From Myxococcus fulvus (lineage in GTDB: Bacteria > Myxococcota > Myxococcia > Myxococcales > Myxococcaceae), in contig NZ_FOIB01000006.1 in NCBI RefSeq assembly GCF_900111765.1, forward strand, positions 124,001 to 188,000: 64,000 nucleotides of DNA. The letters are read 5' to 3'. The notes beneath the pieces were generated by a model. It ran no database searches. It saw only the letters and a program-made list of their open reading frames with translations, and was not told the origin of the DNA. Position numbers and translations under genes: made by a program. Position 1 is the stretch's first letter. Each line of letters opens with the position of its first letter. Positions 1 through 8,657 of the stretch are shown in pieces.

Positions 1-151
1 CGCCACCGAGCGGAAACGTTCAACATGTCTGGATGAAGGGCGCGGCGCCGCGCGCAACGTCGAGGGCGGGATTCCTTCGGTCGCTGTGTGTATTTCTTCA
101 CGTCTCGGCCGACCGATATCGACGCACCGCGAGGCGTGATAACCGCGACGG

Positions 152-1552
152 ATGCGAATGAATCAGCGGTGGCTCGAGGTGTCGCTCCTGGCGACGGTGC
201 TGTGTCTGTGTGCCTGCGGCTCCAGTGACTCGAAGGACGACGCGGGCAGCCCGGATGCGGGCGGTGGTGACGCGGGGACGCCGGACTCGGGCACTCCGGA
301 CGCGGGTCCCGAGGTGCCCTCCTTCGAGCAAGGGGACGGCGTCTCACGTGAGTCCACCGTGGTGGGTGGAATCGACGTGGACCGCTACACGTGGACGGAC
401 TCGAAGGGGCGCCCGAGGACGCTGTCGCTGAAGCGGCAGACCGCCGCGGGCAATGGCGGGTACGCGGTCCAGATGACCTATCAGGTCGCCGCGGGCGCCG
501 ACTGGCGCACGGTGACGGTGGACGGCACCGGCGGCGGCGAGCGCGGCTTCGGCTACTTCGTGGGCCATGAGCTGTACCGCCAGTTCGACAACGGCGCGTC
601 CGGCACCATCGCGGGGCTGAATGGCGAGGACGACTCGCCGCTGGGATATGGCTTCGCGGTGCGGGGAGCGCCCTCGTCCATCCTCCCGGCGAGCACCTCC
701 GCCAGCCACACCTTCACGACGACCTACCCGAAGTGGGGCACCCGGGTGGCCATGGCGGACGTCACCGCGGCGACGCCAGCCGCCACCGCGGCCCACCAGA
801 AGTTCCTGGTGCCGCTCACCCTGCGCTGGGTCTTCCAGAAGGGCGTCGACTTCCCGCGCCTGGACATCCGGTTGGACCTGGGCGAGGCGACGGCGGGACA
901 GCTCTCGTTCGACCTGCGCGGCCCCTACGGCGTCGTCGAGTTCGCGGACGCCGACACGCAGGCGCCGCTGAGCAACGTGCAGTGGGGCGATACGCGCAAC
1001 CACTTCACCACGCAGGCGCCGGTGGCGGGCGCGCTGACGACCCAGGCGAACTGGACGTGGAACGAGCCCATCGGCGCCACGCGCAAGTATCACGCGCTGC
1101 TCGCGCGCCACTCGGGCACGGGCGTGTTGTACGAGCTGGGCCTGGTCGAGCTGAAGCTGGGGCAGGACGCGGGGCTGGTCTACGGCGGCTACAGCACCAA
1201 CAACGGCGCGACGAAGGCCGCCACGGGGCGGGCGCTGCTGAGCGATGGCTTCTCCGCGGGCGAGTGGCCGTTCCAGTCCGCCCAGTATAGCGGGCTCAAC
1301 GCGGCGACGGGCGTGACGGGCAAGAAGTTCGCCTGGGGCTCCAGCCCGTTCTACGGCTCGGCGTTCACCTCGGTGTACTTCAACAACGACTTCAGCACGG
1401 CCATCGACGCCTTCCCCGCGAGCAAGGCGCTGCTCTACCGGACGTGTCTGGTGATGGGCGTGTCCCCGTTCACCGACGCGAGCCGCAAGTCATTGACGCG
1501 CCAGGTGGCGGAGAGCGCGGCGCCGAGCTGCGCGACGGCCGACCCGCTCTGA
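152..1552 (+). CDS. Secreted lipoprotein of unknown function
   Basis: 466 residues. The N-terminus is a type II signal peptide: a hydrophobic stretch ends in a lipobox (LCAC) around residues 20-25, so the mature protein should be lipid-anchored. A linker rich in Asp, Gly, Ser and Pro (about residues 28-55, repeated PDAG/PDSG) follows, as is common in myxobacterial exported lipoproteins. The remaining 400 residues have no motif I recognise; their alternating hydrophobic, aromatic and glycine pattern suggests a beta-rich domain. Two ATGs (152 and 158) are possible starts and no strong ribosome site separates them. The gene ends 4 bases before the stop of a convergent gene. The function is unknown. 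Confidence 0.75.
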   Translation: MRMNQRWLEVSLLATVLCLCACGSSDSKDDAGSPDAGGGDAGTPDSGTPDAGPEVPSFEQGDGVSRESTVVGGIDVDRYTWTDSKGRPRTLSLKRQTAAGNGGYAVQMTYQVAAGADWRTVTVDGTGGGERGFGYFVGHELYRQFDNGASGTIAGLNGEDDSPLGYGFAVRGAPSSILPASTSASHTFTTTYPKWGTRVAMADVTAATPAATAAHQKFLVPLTLRWVFQKGVDFPRLDIRLDLGEATAGQLSFDLRGPYGVVEFADADTQAPLSNVQWGDTRNHFTTQAPVAGALTTQANWTWNEPIGATRKYHALLARHSGTGVLYELGLVELKLGQDAGLVYGGYSTNNGATKAATGRALLSDGFSAGEWPFQSAQYSGLNAATGVTGKKFAWGSSPFYGSAFTSVYFNNDFSTAIDAFPASKALLYRTCLVMGVSPFTDASRKSLTRQVAESAAPSCATADPL

Positions 1553-1556
1553 GCCG

Positions 1557-2306
1557 TCACTCCAGGGCCCCTGCCTCGCGCGGGCAGGGGGCCGAGACGC
1601 GCGTCTCGTGGGGGGACGACACACCCCAGGACGTCTGGGCCCCGAGGCAATCCCTGCCGCGCCATCCCACCAGGAGGGTGCGGCCCTCGTCTGCGTAGAA
1701 CTGGAGGCGCTCGGTCTGGCCGGACGCCAGGGGCCGTTGGCGCGGGGCGCGAGTGGCCTCGGGGCGGGCGTCCATGAGGAGCCGCTCGAACACCGAGCGA
1801 TGGACGTTCCATTGCTGTGAGGGCCGGGGCTGACATTCCGGATGGAGGCGGATGCGCGCCCCTCCCACGGGCTCCGGCGCTCCCTCCACGCATTCCCCCG
1901 TCGCGGCGTTCTTCAGCCGGATGCCCCGAAACCCCGGAGGCGGAGCGGCGCCGGGTGTCTCGAGCGGGGTGATGACCCATTGCTGCTCAAGACTGTCATC
2001 ACAGCGCGCGGAGACCAGACGTCGCCCGCGAGCACCCAGACAGAAACTTCCATCCCGGATGCGCTCCCAGCCGGACTGGGTTCCCCGCACCGGCTCGAAT
2101 TCCCAGTCGAGCCCGGGGCCATGACAAGGCGCGGCGCTGACATTGCCGCCCGGCTTCCCGATGGCTGGCTTCATACAGTATTGCTGTTGTTGTTGATGAA
2201 GGACTGTCAGGGGGCGCACCTCCGCGGGGGCAGACGCGCAGAGCGCCAAAGCCACACTCCGGGCGACAACGCGAATCGTCACGCGACCACGGGGGTGATT
2301 GCGCAC
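1557..2306 (-). CDS. Secreted ricin-B-lectin-like (beta-trefoil) protein
   Basis: 249 residues if the GTG at 2306 is used; a GGAGGAG lies just upstream, and a GTG at 2282 is an alternative. A basic then hydrophobic N-terminus ending in ASA fits a Sec signal peptide. The mature part opens with a run of five glutamines and then carries beta-trefoil lectin hallmarks: a cysteine-paired start (QQYC...SAAPC), repeated QQW motifs (QQWVI, QQWNV), WEFEP, and the FCLGARG and ECVEG turns. Ricin-B domains bind sugars and are often secreted by predatory bacteria, so a carbohydrate-binding role is inferred. No catalytic domain is attached. It converges on the lipoprotein gene to its left. Confidence 0.6.
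   Translation of the reverse strand: MRNHPRGRVTIRVVARSVALALCASAPAEVRPLTVLHQQQQQYCMKPAIGKPGGNVSAAPCHGPGLDWEFEPVRGTQSGWERIRDGSFCLGARGRRLVSARCDDSLEQQWVITPLETPGAAPPPGFRGIRLKNAATGECVEGAPEPVGGARIRLHPECQPRPSQQWNVHRSVFERLLMDARPEATRAPRQRPLASGQTERLQFYADEGRTLLVGWRGRDCLGAQTSWGVSSPHETRVSAPCPREAGALE
1566..1608. terminator. Double hairpin at the junction of two convergent genes
   Basis: Two adjacent hairpins lie at the 3' end of the minus-strand lectin gene, just past the stop of the plus-strand lipoprotein gene. The first pairs GGCCCCTGCC (1566-1575) with GGCAGGGGGCC (1583-1593) with one bulged G. The second is the 16-base palindrome at 1593-1608 (CGAGACGC/GCGTCTCG). There is no T-run, so termination is inferred only from position and stability. 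Confidence 0.35.
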
Positions 2307-2414
2307 GGCTCCTCCACGAGGGACAGGGATTGCCGACAGGGTGCGTTGACCGCGTCGGGCACGTCTATCCCAGAAATGTGGGGAATTATTGCCAAGGCTG
2401 GGTATGGTCAGGGA

Positions 2415-3506
2415 ATGGTGACGCGTTCGCGGCTGGAGCGAGAGTTGTTGGGCGCCTTGCGTGAGCTGTCCGAAGCCGAGCTCCCCTTGGGAGAGCTGTT
2501 CACGCGGCTGAATGTCTTGCTTCGTGAGCCGCTGGGCGTGGATGCGAGTTGTTGGCATGGCACGGACCCGGCGACGGGGCTGGTGACGTCGACGGTGATG
2601 GAGAACCTGGACCCGAGGGGGTTCGAGCGGGCGGCGTATCTGGAGTTGTGGGCGCCGGAGCCGTTGACGTTCGCGGGGCTGCGGGCGTCCGGGCAGCGGG
2701 TGGGCTCTTTGCGGAGGGCGGCGGGGGAGAAGCTCGACGAGAGCGCGCGCTACCGGGAGCTCATCGCGCCCTTCGGCTTCGGGGACGAGCTTCGGGTGAA
2801 CTTCGACTTGCCCTCGGGGTGTTGGGGCGCGGCGACGTTCCTCCGGGCGACGGACCGGGGGCCCTACACGGAGCGGGAGCTGGGGATGATGGAGCGCTTC
2901 TCCGCGCACATCGGGCAGATGTTGTGGCGCTCGTATCAGGGCACGGTGCCGAAGGGGGAGGGGCAGCCGCTGCCGGGCATCGCGGTGCTGGGGCCCCGGG
3001 GGCAGTTGATGTCGGCGGACCCGAGGGCGGAGGCGGTGCTGGCGGAGCTCGCGGAGACGTCACCGTCGTCGACGGGGGTGCCGTCCGGCGTCATCACCGT
3101 GGCCGAGCATGCCCGGGGCCTGGGCGCGGCGGGGCGCAGGGACGTGCCGTCGCGCTCCAGGGTGAGGACGCGCACGGGGCAGTGGCTCACGCTGCATGCG
3201 TCCCTGCTGGAGGGGCGTCCGGACGGGCAGGTCGCGATTGTCGTGGCGCCCGCCACGCCCGCGGAGGTGCTGCCCATGGCCCTGATGAGCCTGGGGCTGA
3301 CGGCCCGTGAGCAGGACGTGGCCATCCTGGTGGCCCAGGGGCACACCACGGACACCATCGCGCGGACGCTGGCCATCACCCCGGCGACGGTGCAGGACCA
3401 CCTGAAGGCCATCTTCACCAAGGCCAAGGTCCGCAGCCGCCGCGAGTTCATCGCCCAGCTCGTGGGCATGTCCGCGGGGCCCCAGGGCGTCGCGCGAGGG
3501 GCGTGA
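2415..3506 (+). CDS. LuxR-family transcriptional regulator with GAF-like sensor
   Basis: 363 residues from the ATG at 2415. An open frame runs far upstream, but it is antisense to the lectin gene and not protein-like. The C-terminal 60 residues are a LuxR/GerE helix-turn-helix: the LTAREQDVAILVAQG opening, then TTDTIARTLAITPATVQDHL as the recognition region. The first 180 residues resemble a GAF-type sensor of uncharacterised ligand, and a less conserved PAS-like segment (about 190-290) links the two. There is no receiver domain, so it is not a classical response regulator. It converges with crdA and is separated from it by a cluster of TGAGACA repeats. The target genes are unknown. Confidence 0.8.
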   Translation: MVTRSRLERELLGALRELSEAELPLGELFTRLNVLLREPLGVDASCWHGTDPATGLVTSTVMENLDPRGFERAAYLELWAPEPLTFAGLRASGQRVGSLRRAAGEKLDESARYRELIAPFGFGDELRVNFDLPSGCWGAATFLRATDRGPYTERELGMMERFSAHIGQMLWRSYQGTVPKGEGQPLPGIAVLGPRGQLMSADPRAEAVLAELAETSPSSTGVPSGVITVAEHARGLGAAGRRDVPSRSRVRTRTGQWLTLHASLLEGRPDGQVAIVVAPATPAEVLPMALMSLGLTAREQDVAILVAQGHTTDTIARTLAITPATVQDHLKAIFTKAKVRSRREFIAQLVGMSAGPQGVARGA

Positions 3507-3524
3507 GACAAGGTGCCGCGCGGG

Positions 3525-3551
3525 GATGTCTCAGGCGTGAAATGAGACATC
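3525..3551. terminator. Inverted repeat between convergent luxR-type gene and crdA
   Basis: A perfect 9-base inverted repeat, GATGTCTCA and TGAGACATC, with a 9-base spacer lies between two convergent genes. It probably acts as a bidirectional transcription stop. There is no clear T-run on the plus strand, although the minus strand reads into A/T-rich sequence at 3561-3572. Extra copies of the TGAGACA half lie at 3504 and 3571. Confidence 0.45.
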
Positions 3552-3567
3552 CGCCATGGGTTGAAAA

Positions 3568-5061
3568 TTATGTCTCGGATTGCCCGCGCCGGAGGCCCAG
3601 GGCCTTCATCTTCTTGTAGAAGTGGCCCCGCTCCAGGTCCAGGAGCCGCGCGGCCTCCGTGACGTTGTCGTGGGTATGGGCCAGCACGTAGAGGATGATC
3701 TCCCGCTCGGCGTCCTCCACCTGCTCGCGGAAGGTCTTGTCCGCGCGGGGCTTGAAGCCCACCACGGGGGCGGGTGCCGACGTTGGGGGAGGGGGCGCCA
3801 CCAATGCGTGCGCGGGCGTGCTCGCGGCGGCCACCACCGCGGAGTCCAGCGTGGGCGCCGGCGCGGCCACCGTCTCCACCGGAGGCGGCACGACGCCGCG
3901 TCCCCTTGGCAGGAGCTCCAGCGCGTCCGTGCGCGTGACGACGGGGCCCTCGCACAGGATGGCCAGCCGCTCGACCAGGTTGCGCAGCTCGCGCACGTTG
4001 CCGGGGTAGTCGTAGGCGCTCATCACCGCCAGCGCGTCCGGGGACAGCGTCAACGGCCGCCGGCCGTTCTTCGCGCAGGCCTCGCGCAGGAAGGTGCCGA
4101 TGAGGTCCGGCAGGTCCTCGCGCCGCTCACGCAGGGGCGGCGAGTGAATCTGCACGACGTTGATGCGGTAGTACAAATCCTCGCGGAAGCGCCCGGCGCC
4201 AATCTCCTGCTCCAGGTTCTTGTTCGTCGCGGCGATGACGCGCACGTCCACCTTGAGCGTCTCCGCGCCGCCCACCCGCTCCAGCTCTCCTTCCTGGAGC
4301 ACCCTGAGCAGCTTGGCCTGCATGGCGGGCGGCATGTCGCCAATCTCGTCGAGGAACAAGGTCCCCTCGTGCGCCAGCTCGAACTTGCCGCGGCGCACGC
4401 TCACCGCCCCCGTGAACGCGCCCTTCTCGTGGCCGAACAGCTCGCTCTCGATGAGCTCGTGCGGCACCGCCGCGCAGTTGAGCTTCACGAACGGCAAGGC
4501 CTTGCGCCGCGAGTTCTGGTGCAGCGCCCGGGCGATGAGCTCCTTGCCCGTGCCGTTCTCACCGGTGATGAGCACCCGCCCCTCGGAGGGCGCCGTGCGC
4601 TGGATGAGCGAGAAGATGCGCTGCATGGCCGGGCCGCTGCCCACCATGTCGTAGCGCCCCAGCTGCTCGCGCAGCTCGCGCAGCTCCTCCATCGCCGCCT
4701 GGTGCTTGAGCACGTTGCGCAGCGCGACCAGCAGCCGCTCCCGCGCGATGGGCTTCTCCAGGAAGTCGCGCGCCCCCAGCTGCGTCGCCTTCACCGCCGT
4801 GTCGATGGTGCCGTGCCCCGACATCATGATGACGGGCAGCTCGGGCCTCAGCTCCGTCAGCCGGGCCAGCGCCGTCAGCCCATCCATGTCCGGCATCTTC
4901 ACGTCCATCAACACCGCGTCCACCGGACGCGCGCTCACCACGTCGAGCGCCACCTGCCCGCTGGCGGCCAGATGTGTCTGATATCCCGCAAGCTGCAACG
5001 ACTGGCTCAGGGTCAGCAGGATGTTCTTCTCGTCATCGACGATGAGCACGGATGCGGGCAT
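3568..5061 (-). CDS. crdA: CrdA, NtrC-family sigma-54 response regulator of the Che3 system
   Basis: 497 residues from the ATG at 5061, preceded by GGGAG at 8 bases. A receiver domain (1-120) has the acidic pocket D9/D10 and phospho-acceptor D53. An AAA+ domain (about 135-370) has Walker A GENGTGKE at 167-174 and the sigma-54 contact loop GAFTGA at 214-219. After a Pro/Ala linker (about 385-430) comes a Fis-type helix-turn-helix (DNVTEAARLLDLERGHFYKK). Divergence from a crdB-cheW-mcp-mcp-cheA-cheB-cheR operon matches Myxococcus xanthus crdA, the NtrC-like output of Che3 that affects the timing of developmental gene expression. There it is reported to be phosphorylated by the kinase CrdS and modulated by CheA3. 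crdS is not in this window. Confidence 0.9.
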   Translation of the reverse strand: MPASVLIVDDEKNILLTLSQSLQLAGYQTHLAASGQVALDVVSARPVDAVLMDVKMPDMDGLTALARLTELRPELPVIMMSGHGTIDTAVKATQLGARDFLEKPIARERLLVALRNVLKHQAAMEELRELREQLGRYDMVGSGPAMQRIFSLIQRTAPSEGRVLITGENGTGKELIARALHQNSRRKALPFVKLNCAAVPHELIESELFGHEKGAFTGAVSVRRGKFELAHEGTLFLDEIGDMPPAMQAKLLRVLQEGELERVGGAETLKVDVRVIAATNKNLEQEIGAGRFREDLYYRINVVQIHSPPLRERREDLPDLIGTFLREACAKNGRRPLTLSPDALAVMSAYDYPGNVRELRNLVERLAILCEGPVVTRTDALELLPRGRGVVPPPVETVAAPAPTLDSAVVAAASTPAHALVAPPPPTSAPAPVVGFKPRADKTFREQVEDAEREIILYVLAHTHDNVTEAARLLDLERGHFYKKMKALGLRRGQSET

Positions 5062-5190
5062 GCGGGGCGCTCCCGGCCCGGGGACCACGTCACGCGGCCG
5101 CTCCCGGGCAACAGCGACAATCTCACGGAAAATATTTGGACATTCAAGGGTTTCGGGGCGCGGAGGGGTGTCTCGAAAGGGACAAAAGCT

Positions 5191-5220
5191 TTGACTCACC
5201 CCGGCGACTGAGACTACACG
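5191..5220 (+). promoter_or_regulatory. Candidate sigma-70 promoter of the che3 operon
   Basis: TTGACT at 5191-5196 and TACACG at 5215-5220 are separated by 18 bases. They lie in the 219-base divergent region between crdA and crdB, about 60 bases before the crdB start. The -10 match is only moderate. Confidence 0.4.
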
Positions 5221-5280
5221 CGACCCGAATACCCGTCCCCTGCGGGTGCTTCTTTCGTTTCAATGATTTCGGGAGGAATG

Positions 5281-6033
5281 ATGCGTCGGATTTCTCTGTG
5301 GGCGGGTCTCGGCCTCGCCATGGCCGTGCTGACCGGCTGCCCCCCCAGCTACCCCAACTGCAAGGACGACTCGACCTGCTCCGAGAAGGGCGAGGTCTGT
5401 GTCCAGGGCACGTGCCAGGAGTGCGCGACCGACGCCAACTGCAAGGAGGGCTTCTCCTGCCAGGGCAACAAGTGCGCGCCCAAGCCGCCCGAGTGCACCG
5501 TCGACAACCAGTGCGGTGACGGCCGCATCTGCGAGGCCGGCAAGTGCGCCGAGGCCCAGTGCAAGGACGACTCGGCTTGCCCCTCCGGTGGCAAGTGCCA
5601 GGGTGGCCGCTGCCAGGTCCCCACGGACACGTGCGCGTCCAACTCCGACTGCGGTGACGGCCAGGAGTGCAGCGCCGGCCGCTGCGTGACGGCCTCCGCG
5701 GACAAGTGCGACTGGAGCCCCATCCGCTTCGGCTTCAACGAGTCCTCGCTGGACTCCGAGGCCCAGCAGCGCCTGTCGGACCTGGCCAACTGCCTGAAGA
5801 CGGGCCAGGCGGGCAAGCTGACCCTGGCGGGCCACGCCGACGAGCGCGGCACGGAGGAGTACAACCTCCAGCTCTCCAACCGCCGCGCGGCGGCCGTCAA
5901 GCGCTACCTGACGGACCTGGGCATCAAGTCCAACGCCGTCACGACGGTGGGCTACGGCGAGACGCGCCCGGTGAACAACGCCTCCTCCGAAGAGGCGTGG
6001 AGCGAGAACCGCCGGGTCGAGTTCCAGCGCTAG
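5281..6033 (+). CDS. crdB: CrdB, cysteine-rich lipoprotein with OmpA peptidoglycan-binding domain
   Basis: 250 residues. GGGAGGA at 5271-5277 favours the second of two consecutive ATGs (5281). A lipoprotein signal peptide ends at LTGC (about residues 15-18). Residues 20-145 form a disulfide-rich region of about six short cysteine repeats of the C-x4-C-x6-C kind with DDSTC and CGDG turns. The C-terminal 110 residues are an OmpA/Pal domain (FGFNESSLDSEAQQRL, GHADERGTEEYNLQLSNRRA) that binds peptidoglycan. This is the architecture of M. xanthus CrdB, first gene of the che3 operon. It probably connects the outer membrane and cell wall, and may report envelope state to the chemoreceptors encoded downstream; that link is inference. 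Confidence 0.88.
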   Translation: MRRISLWAGLGLAMAVLTGCPPSYPNCKDDSTCSEKGEVCVQGTCQECATDANCKEGFSCQGNKCAPKPPECTVDNQCGDGRICEAGKCAEAQCKDDSACPSGGKCQGGRCQVPTDTCASNSDCGDGQECSAGRCVTASADKCDWSPIRFGFNESSLDSEAQQRLSDLANCLKTGQAGKLTLAGHADERGTEEYNLQLSNRRAAAVKRYLTDLGIKSNAVTTVGYGETRPVNNASSEEAWSENRRVEFQR

Positions 6034-6060
6034 TGGGGGCTGAGGTAGGCTTGGCGCCAC

Positions 6061-6495
6061 ATGGCCGTCCACGAGCCGGAAGCGCGTCAGTCCTATCTCG
6101 TCTTCGCCTGCGGTAGCAGCTGGTACGCGGTACCCGCGGACAGCGCGGCGGAGGTCGTCACCTTCCCCGAGCTCACGCGGGTACCGGGCGCTCCAGCCCA
6201 CCTGCTGGGTGTGTTCGCCCACCGAGGAGAGGTCATCCCGGTGGTGGACATGGGCCTCTTGGTGGGCGGCGCCAGCCAGTCCTCGCGGCGGGCCGTCCTC
6301 GTGCGGCTGCCGCGCGGCACCCTCGCCCTGACGGCGACCACGGTGGCCGGCGTCTCCCCGGTGACGGGAGCGCTCGAACCCCTGGGCTCCGCGGGCGTCC
6401 AGGTCCACCTGAGGGGCCCCGCCAAGAGCGGTCCCCGGGATGTGGCCGTCATCGACCCCGAAGGGCTCTTCGACCACCTCAGCCAGGGCGCCTGA
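6061..6495 (+). CDS. cheW3: CheW3 coupling protein
   Basis: 144 residues, a single CheW domain across the whole chain (SYLVFACGSSWYAVPADSAAEVVTF, LLGVFAHRGEVIPVVDM). CheW proteins dock chemoreceptor tips to the kinase CheA. The gene starts 27 bases after crdB and ends 3 bases before the next gene, so it is in the same operon. As coupling protein of Che3 it would connect Mcp3A/Mcp3B to CheA3. The sequence is divergent from enteric CheW, but the beta-strand pattern and the G-x-I-P-V-V-D core are intact. Confidence 0.88.
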   Translation: MAVHEPEARQSYLVFACGSSWYAVPADSAAEVVTFPELTRVPGAPAHLLGVFAHRGEVIPVVDMGLLVGGASQSSRRAVLVRLPRGTLALTATTVAGVSPVTGALEPLGSAGVQVHLRGPAKSGPRDVAVIDPEGLFDHLSQGA

Positions 6496-6498
6496 GTC

Positions 6499-6870
6499 AT
6501 GGCCCCGGCAGGCCCCGTGCGGGGCATGTTGTTGTGTCACGCGGGCCCGCATCGGCTCGCGTTCCTGGCCCATGAGGTGCTCTCCATCACCTCGCCGGGG
6601 GAGGAGGACGCGGCCTCGGCCCGGCTGGCCTTCCATGCGTCCGCGGGTGCCTCGCGCGTGCTGGTGGCGACGTCGGGCGGGGCGGTGGGCGTGGATGCGC
6701 TCGAAATCGACGCGGAGGCGCACCCGCTCTTGCCCGCTCCGCCGGTGGCGGTGAGCGCCTCGGGAGGCAGCCTGCGCGGCTTCGTGCTGGCGCGCGGGGT
6801 GCTCTGGCCCTTGTTGGGGCTGGCGGACTTCGAGCGCTTCCTGAGGCGGCGGATGGGGGGCGCGGCGTGA
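6499..6870 (+). CDS. Degenerate CheW-like protein of the Che3 operon
   Basis: 123 residues between cheW3 and mcp3A, overlapping the latter by 4 bases (GTGA). It keeps a CheW-like beginning (MLLCHAGPHRLAFLAHEVLSI) and ending (GFVLARGVLWPLLGLADFERFL). The middle of the fold is shortened, and the G-x-I-P-V-V-D core seen in its neighbour is reduced to GVLWPLLGL. It may be a second, specialised coupling protein or a paralogue that has lost one subdomain. Conservation of its position inside a tightly packed operon would argue that it is functional. Its specific role is unknown to me. Confidence 0.75.
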   Translation: MAPAGPVRGMLLCHAGPHRLAFLAHEVLSITSPGEEDAASARLAFHASAGASRVLVATSGGAVGVDALEIDAEAHPLLPAPPVAVSASGGSLRGFVLARGVLWPLLGLADFERFLRRRMGGAA

Positions 6871-8657
6871 CGGGGCCTTCGGACGTGCGGGGGCTGGCGC
6901 TCTGGGTGGCGAGGCCGGTGATGCCGGCGAGTACGGTGGGCATCTGTCTGGCGCTCTTGCACGGGTTGCTGACGGATGCGCTGCCCAGGGAGGCGTGGCT
7001 GCGCTTCCTGGGGCTGGTGGTGGTGGTGACGGCGCTGTCCTTGTGGCTGGTGCGGCTCAACGCGCGGCGCTCGCTGCGGGTGCTGCACGCGGTGGGGGAG
7101 GGGGCGCTGCCCGCCTCCGCCGAGCACCTGCGCCAGGCGCTGCTGGAGGCCCGGGCCTTTCCCGACAGGGTCTTCTCCTTCGCGCTGCGCAGCTGGTTGT
7201 TGGGCGCGCTGGTGGTGGCGTTCATCTTCATCCCCTGGACGGACGCGTCGCTGGGGCTCGCGCCGCGAATCGTCCTGGTGGGCGCGTCGCTGGGCTCGCT
7301 GACGGCGCTGCTCATCTACCTGCTGGTGATTCGCCGCTGTCGTCGGGCGGTGGAGTTGGTGGCGGCCCGGGGGCTGTCCCCGCTGGAGGTGGTGGCCGCG
7401 GCGCCCCCCCGGCGGCTGCACATGCGCCGGCACATGGTGCTCTTCACCGCCATCGCGGTGCTCACCCCCTCGCTCTTCATCCTCGACGCCACCGTCACGG
7501 GCACCTCCCGGGCCATGGACGAGGTGGTGCGCGCGAAGTCGCCCCAGGAGCGGGACGTGGCGGTGCGGCGGGCGGACGACGAGCGGGGGCTGGTCGTCGC
7601 GGGCCTGGTGGCGGTGCTGGTGCTCTTGACGGCGCACCTGGGAGGCACCGTCATCGCGGGGCCCCTGCGCGCCATCACCGAGGAGGCCACCCGCATCGCC
7701 CAGGGAGACCTGCGGCCTCCGCGCGTCATCCCCGCGGAGGACGAGGTGTGGGCCACCTCGGCGGCCTTCGCGCAGATGCAGGCGCAGCTCGGCCAGGCCC
7801 TCACCCAGCTGCGGCGCGCGGGCCTTCAGATATCCACCACCACCGAGCAGCTGGTGGCGACGTCCGGTGAGCAGGAGGCGGGCGCCGACGAGCAGGCCAG
7901 CTCGCTCAACGTGACGAGCGCGACGACGGAGGAGCTGGCGCGCTCGGCGCAGCAGATCGCCGGCAACGCGGAGTCGGTGTCCACCATCGCCGAGTCGACG
8001 TTCTCCGCCGCGCAGACGGGCCAGCGCGGCGCGGCGGCCTTCCTGGGCGCCATGCAGCGCATGAAGCAGGACAACCAGGCCATCGCGGACGCGGTGGTGC
8101 GGCTCAACAAGCGCGTGCAGCAGATTGGCAAGGTGGTGGAGTTCATCAACGAGATCGCCGACAAGTCGGACCTGCTGGCGCTCAACGCGGAGCTGGAGGG
8201 GACGAAGGCGGGCGAGGTGGGCCGGGGCTTCTCGCTGGTGGCCGCGGAGATGCGCAGGCTCGCGGAGAACGTCATCCGCTCCACGAAGGAGATTGAGGGC
8301 CTCATCGAGGAGATCCGCGACGCGACGAACGCGGCGGTGATGGCCACGGAGGCGGGGCTGAAGGCCATGGACGCCGGCACGGTGCTGGCGGCCGAGGTGG
8401 ACGAGAGCCTGAGCCTCATCCTGGAGCTGGCGCGGCAGACGTCCCACGCGGTGCGCAGCATCTCGCTGGCGACGCAGCAGCAGCAGACGGGCACCGACCA
8501 GCTCGCCGCGGCGATGGGGGACATCCTGCGCGTCACCGAGCAGAACTCGGCGGCCACCAAGCAGATGGCGGTGGCCAACGCGGACCTGTCCACGCTGGCG
8601 AGGGACTTGAAACGCGTGGTGGAGCGCTTCCACGTGGTGGCCGGGGAGGACGCATGA
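6867..8657 (+). CDS. mcp3A: Mcp3A-type methyl-accepting chemotaxis protein
   Basis: 596 residues, GTG start overlapping the previous stop. About six hydrophobic segments lie within residues 20-290 (near 20-36, 47-63, 112-128, 138-160, 192-212, 245-265). There is no sizeable periplasmic ligand domain; the largest external loop is roughly 35 residues. A HAMP-like segment (PLRAITEEATRIAQGDLRPP) precedes a long signalling hairpin. The receptor tip reads DKSDLLALNAELEGTKAGE, a variant of the usual QTNLLALNAAIEAARAGE, followed by GRGFSLVAAEMRRLAENV. It is translationally coupled on both sides. In M. xanthus the two Che3 receptors control developmental timing, not motility. Confidence 0.88.
   Translation: MTGPSDVRGLALWVARPVMPASTVGICLALLHGLLTDALPREAWLRFLGLVVVVTALSLWLVRLNARRSLRVLHAVGEGALPASAEHLRQALLEARAFPDRVFSFALRSWLLGALVVAFIFIPWTDASLGLAPRIVLVGASLGSLTALLIYLLVIRRCRRAVELVAARGLSPLEVVAAAPPRRLHMRRHMVLFTAIAVLTPSLFILDATVTGTSRAMDEVVRAKSPQERDVAVRRADDERGLVVAGLVAVLVLLTAHLGGTVIAGPLRAITEEATRIAQGDLRPPRVIPAEDEVWATSAAFAQMQAQLGQALTQLRRAGLQISTTTEQLVATSGEQEAGADEQASSLNVTSATTEELARSAQQIAGNAESVSTIAESTFSAAQTGQRGAAAFLGAMQRMKQDNQAIADAVVRLNKRVQQIGKVVEFINEIADKSDLLALNAELEGTKAGEVGRGFSLVAAEMRRLAENVIRSTKEIEGLIEEIRDATNAAVMATEAGLKAMDAGTVLAAEVDESLSLILELARQTSHAVRSISLATQQQQTGTDQLAAAMGDILRVTEQNSAATKQMAVANADLSTLARDLKRVVERFHVVAGEDA

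Noticed and set aside
1842..2414. Long N-terminal extension of the LuxR-type gene
   Set aside because: It is antisense to a lectin gene with a signal peptide and QxW motifs, and its translation looks random; the ATG at 2415 starts the recognisable protein.
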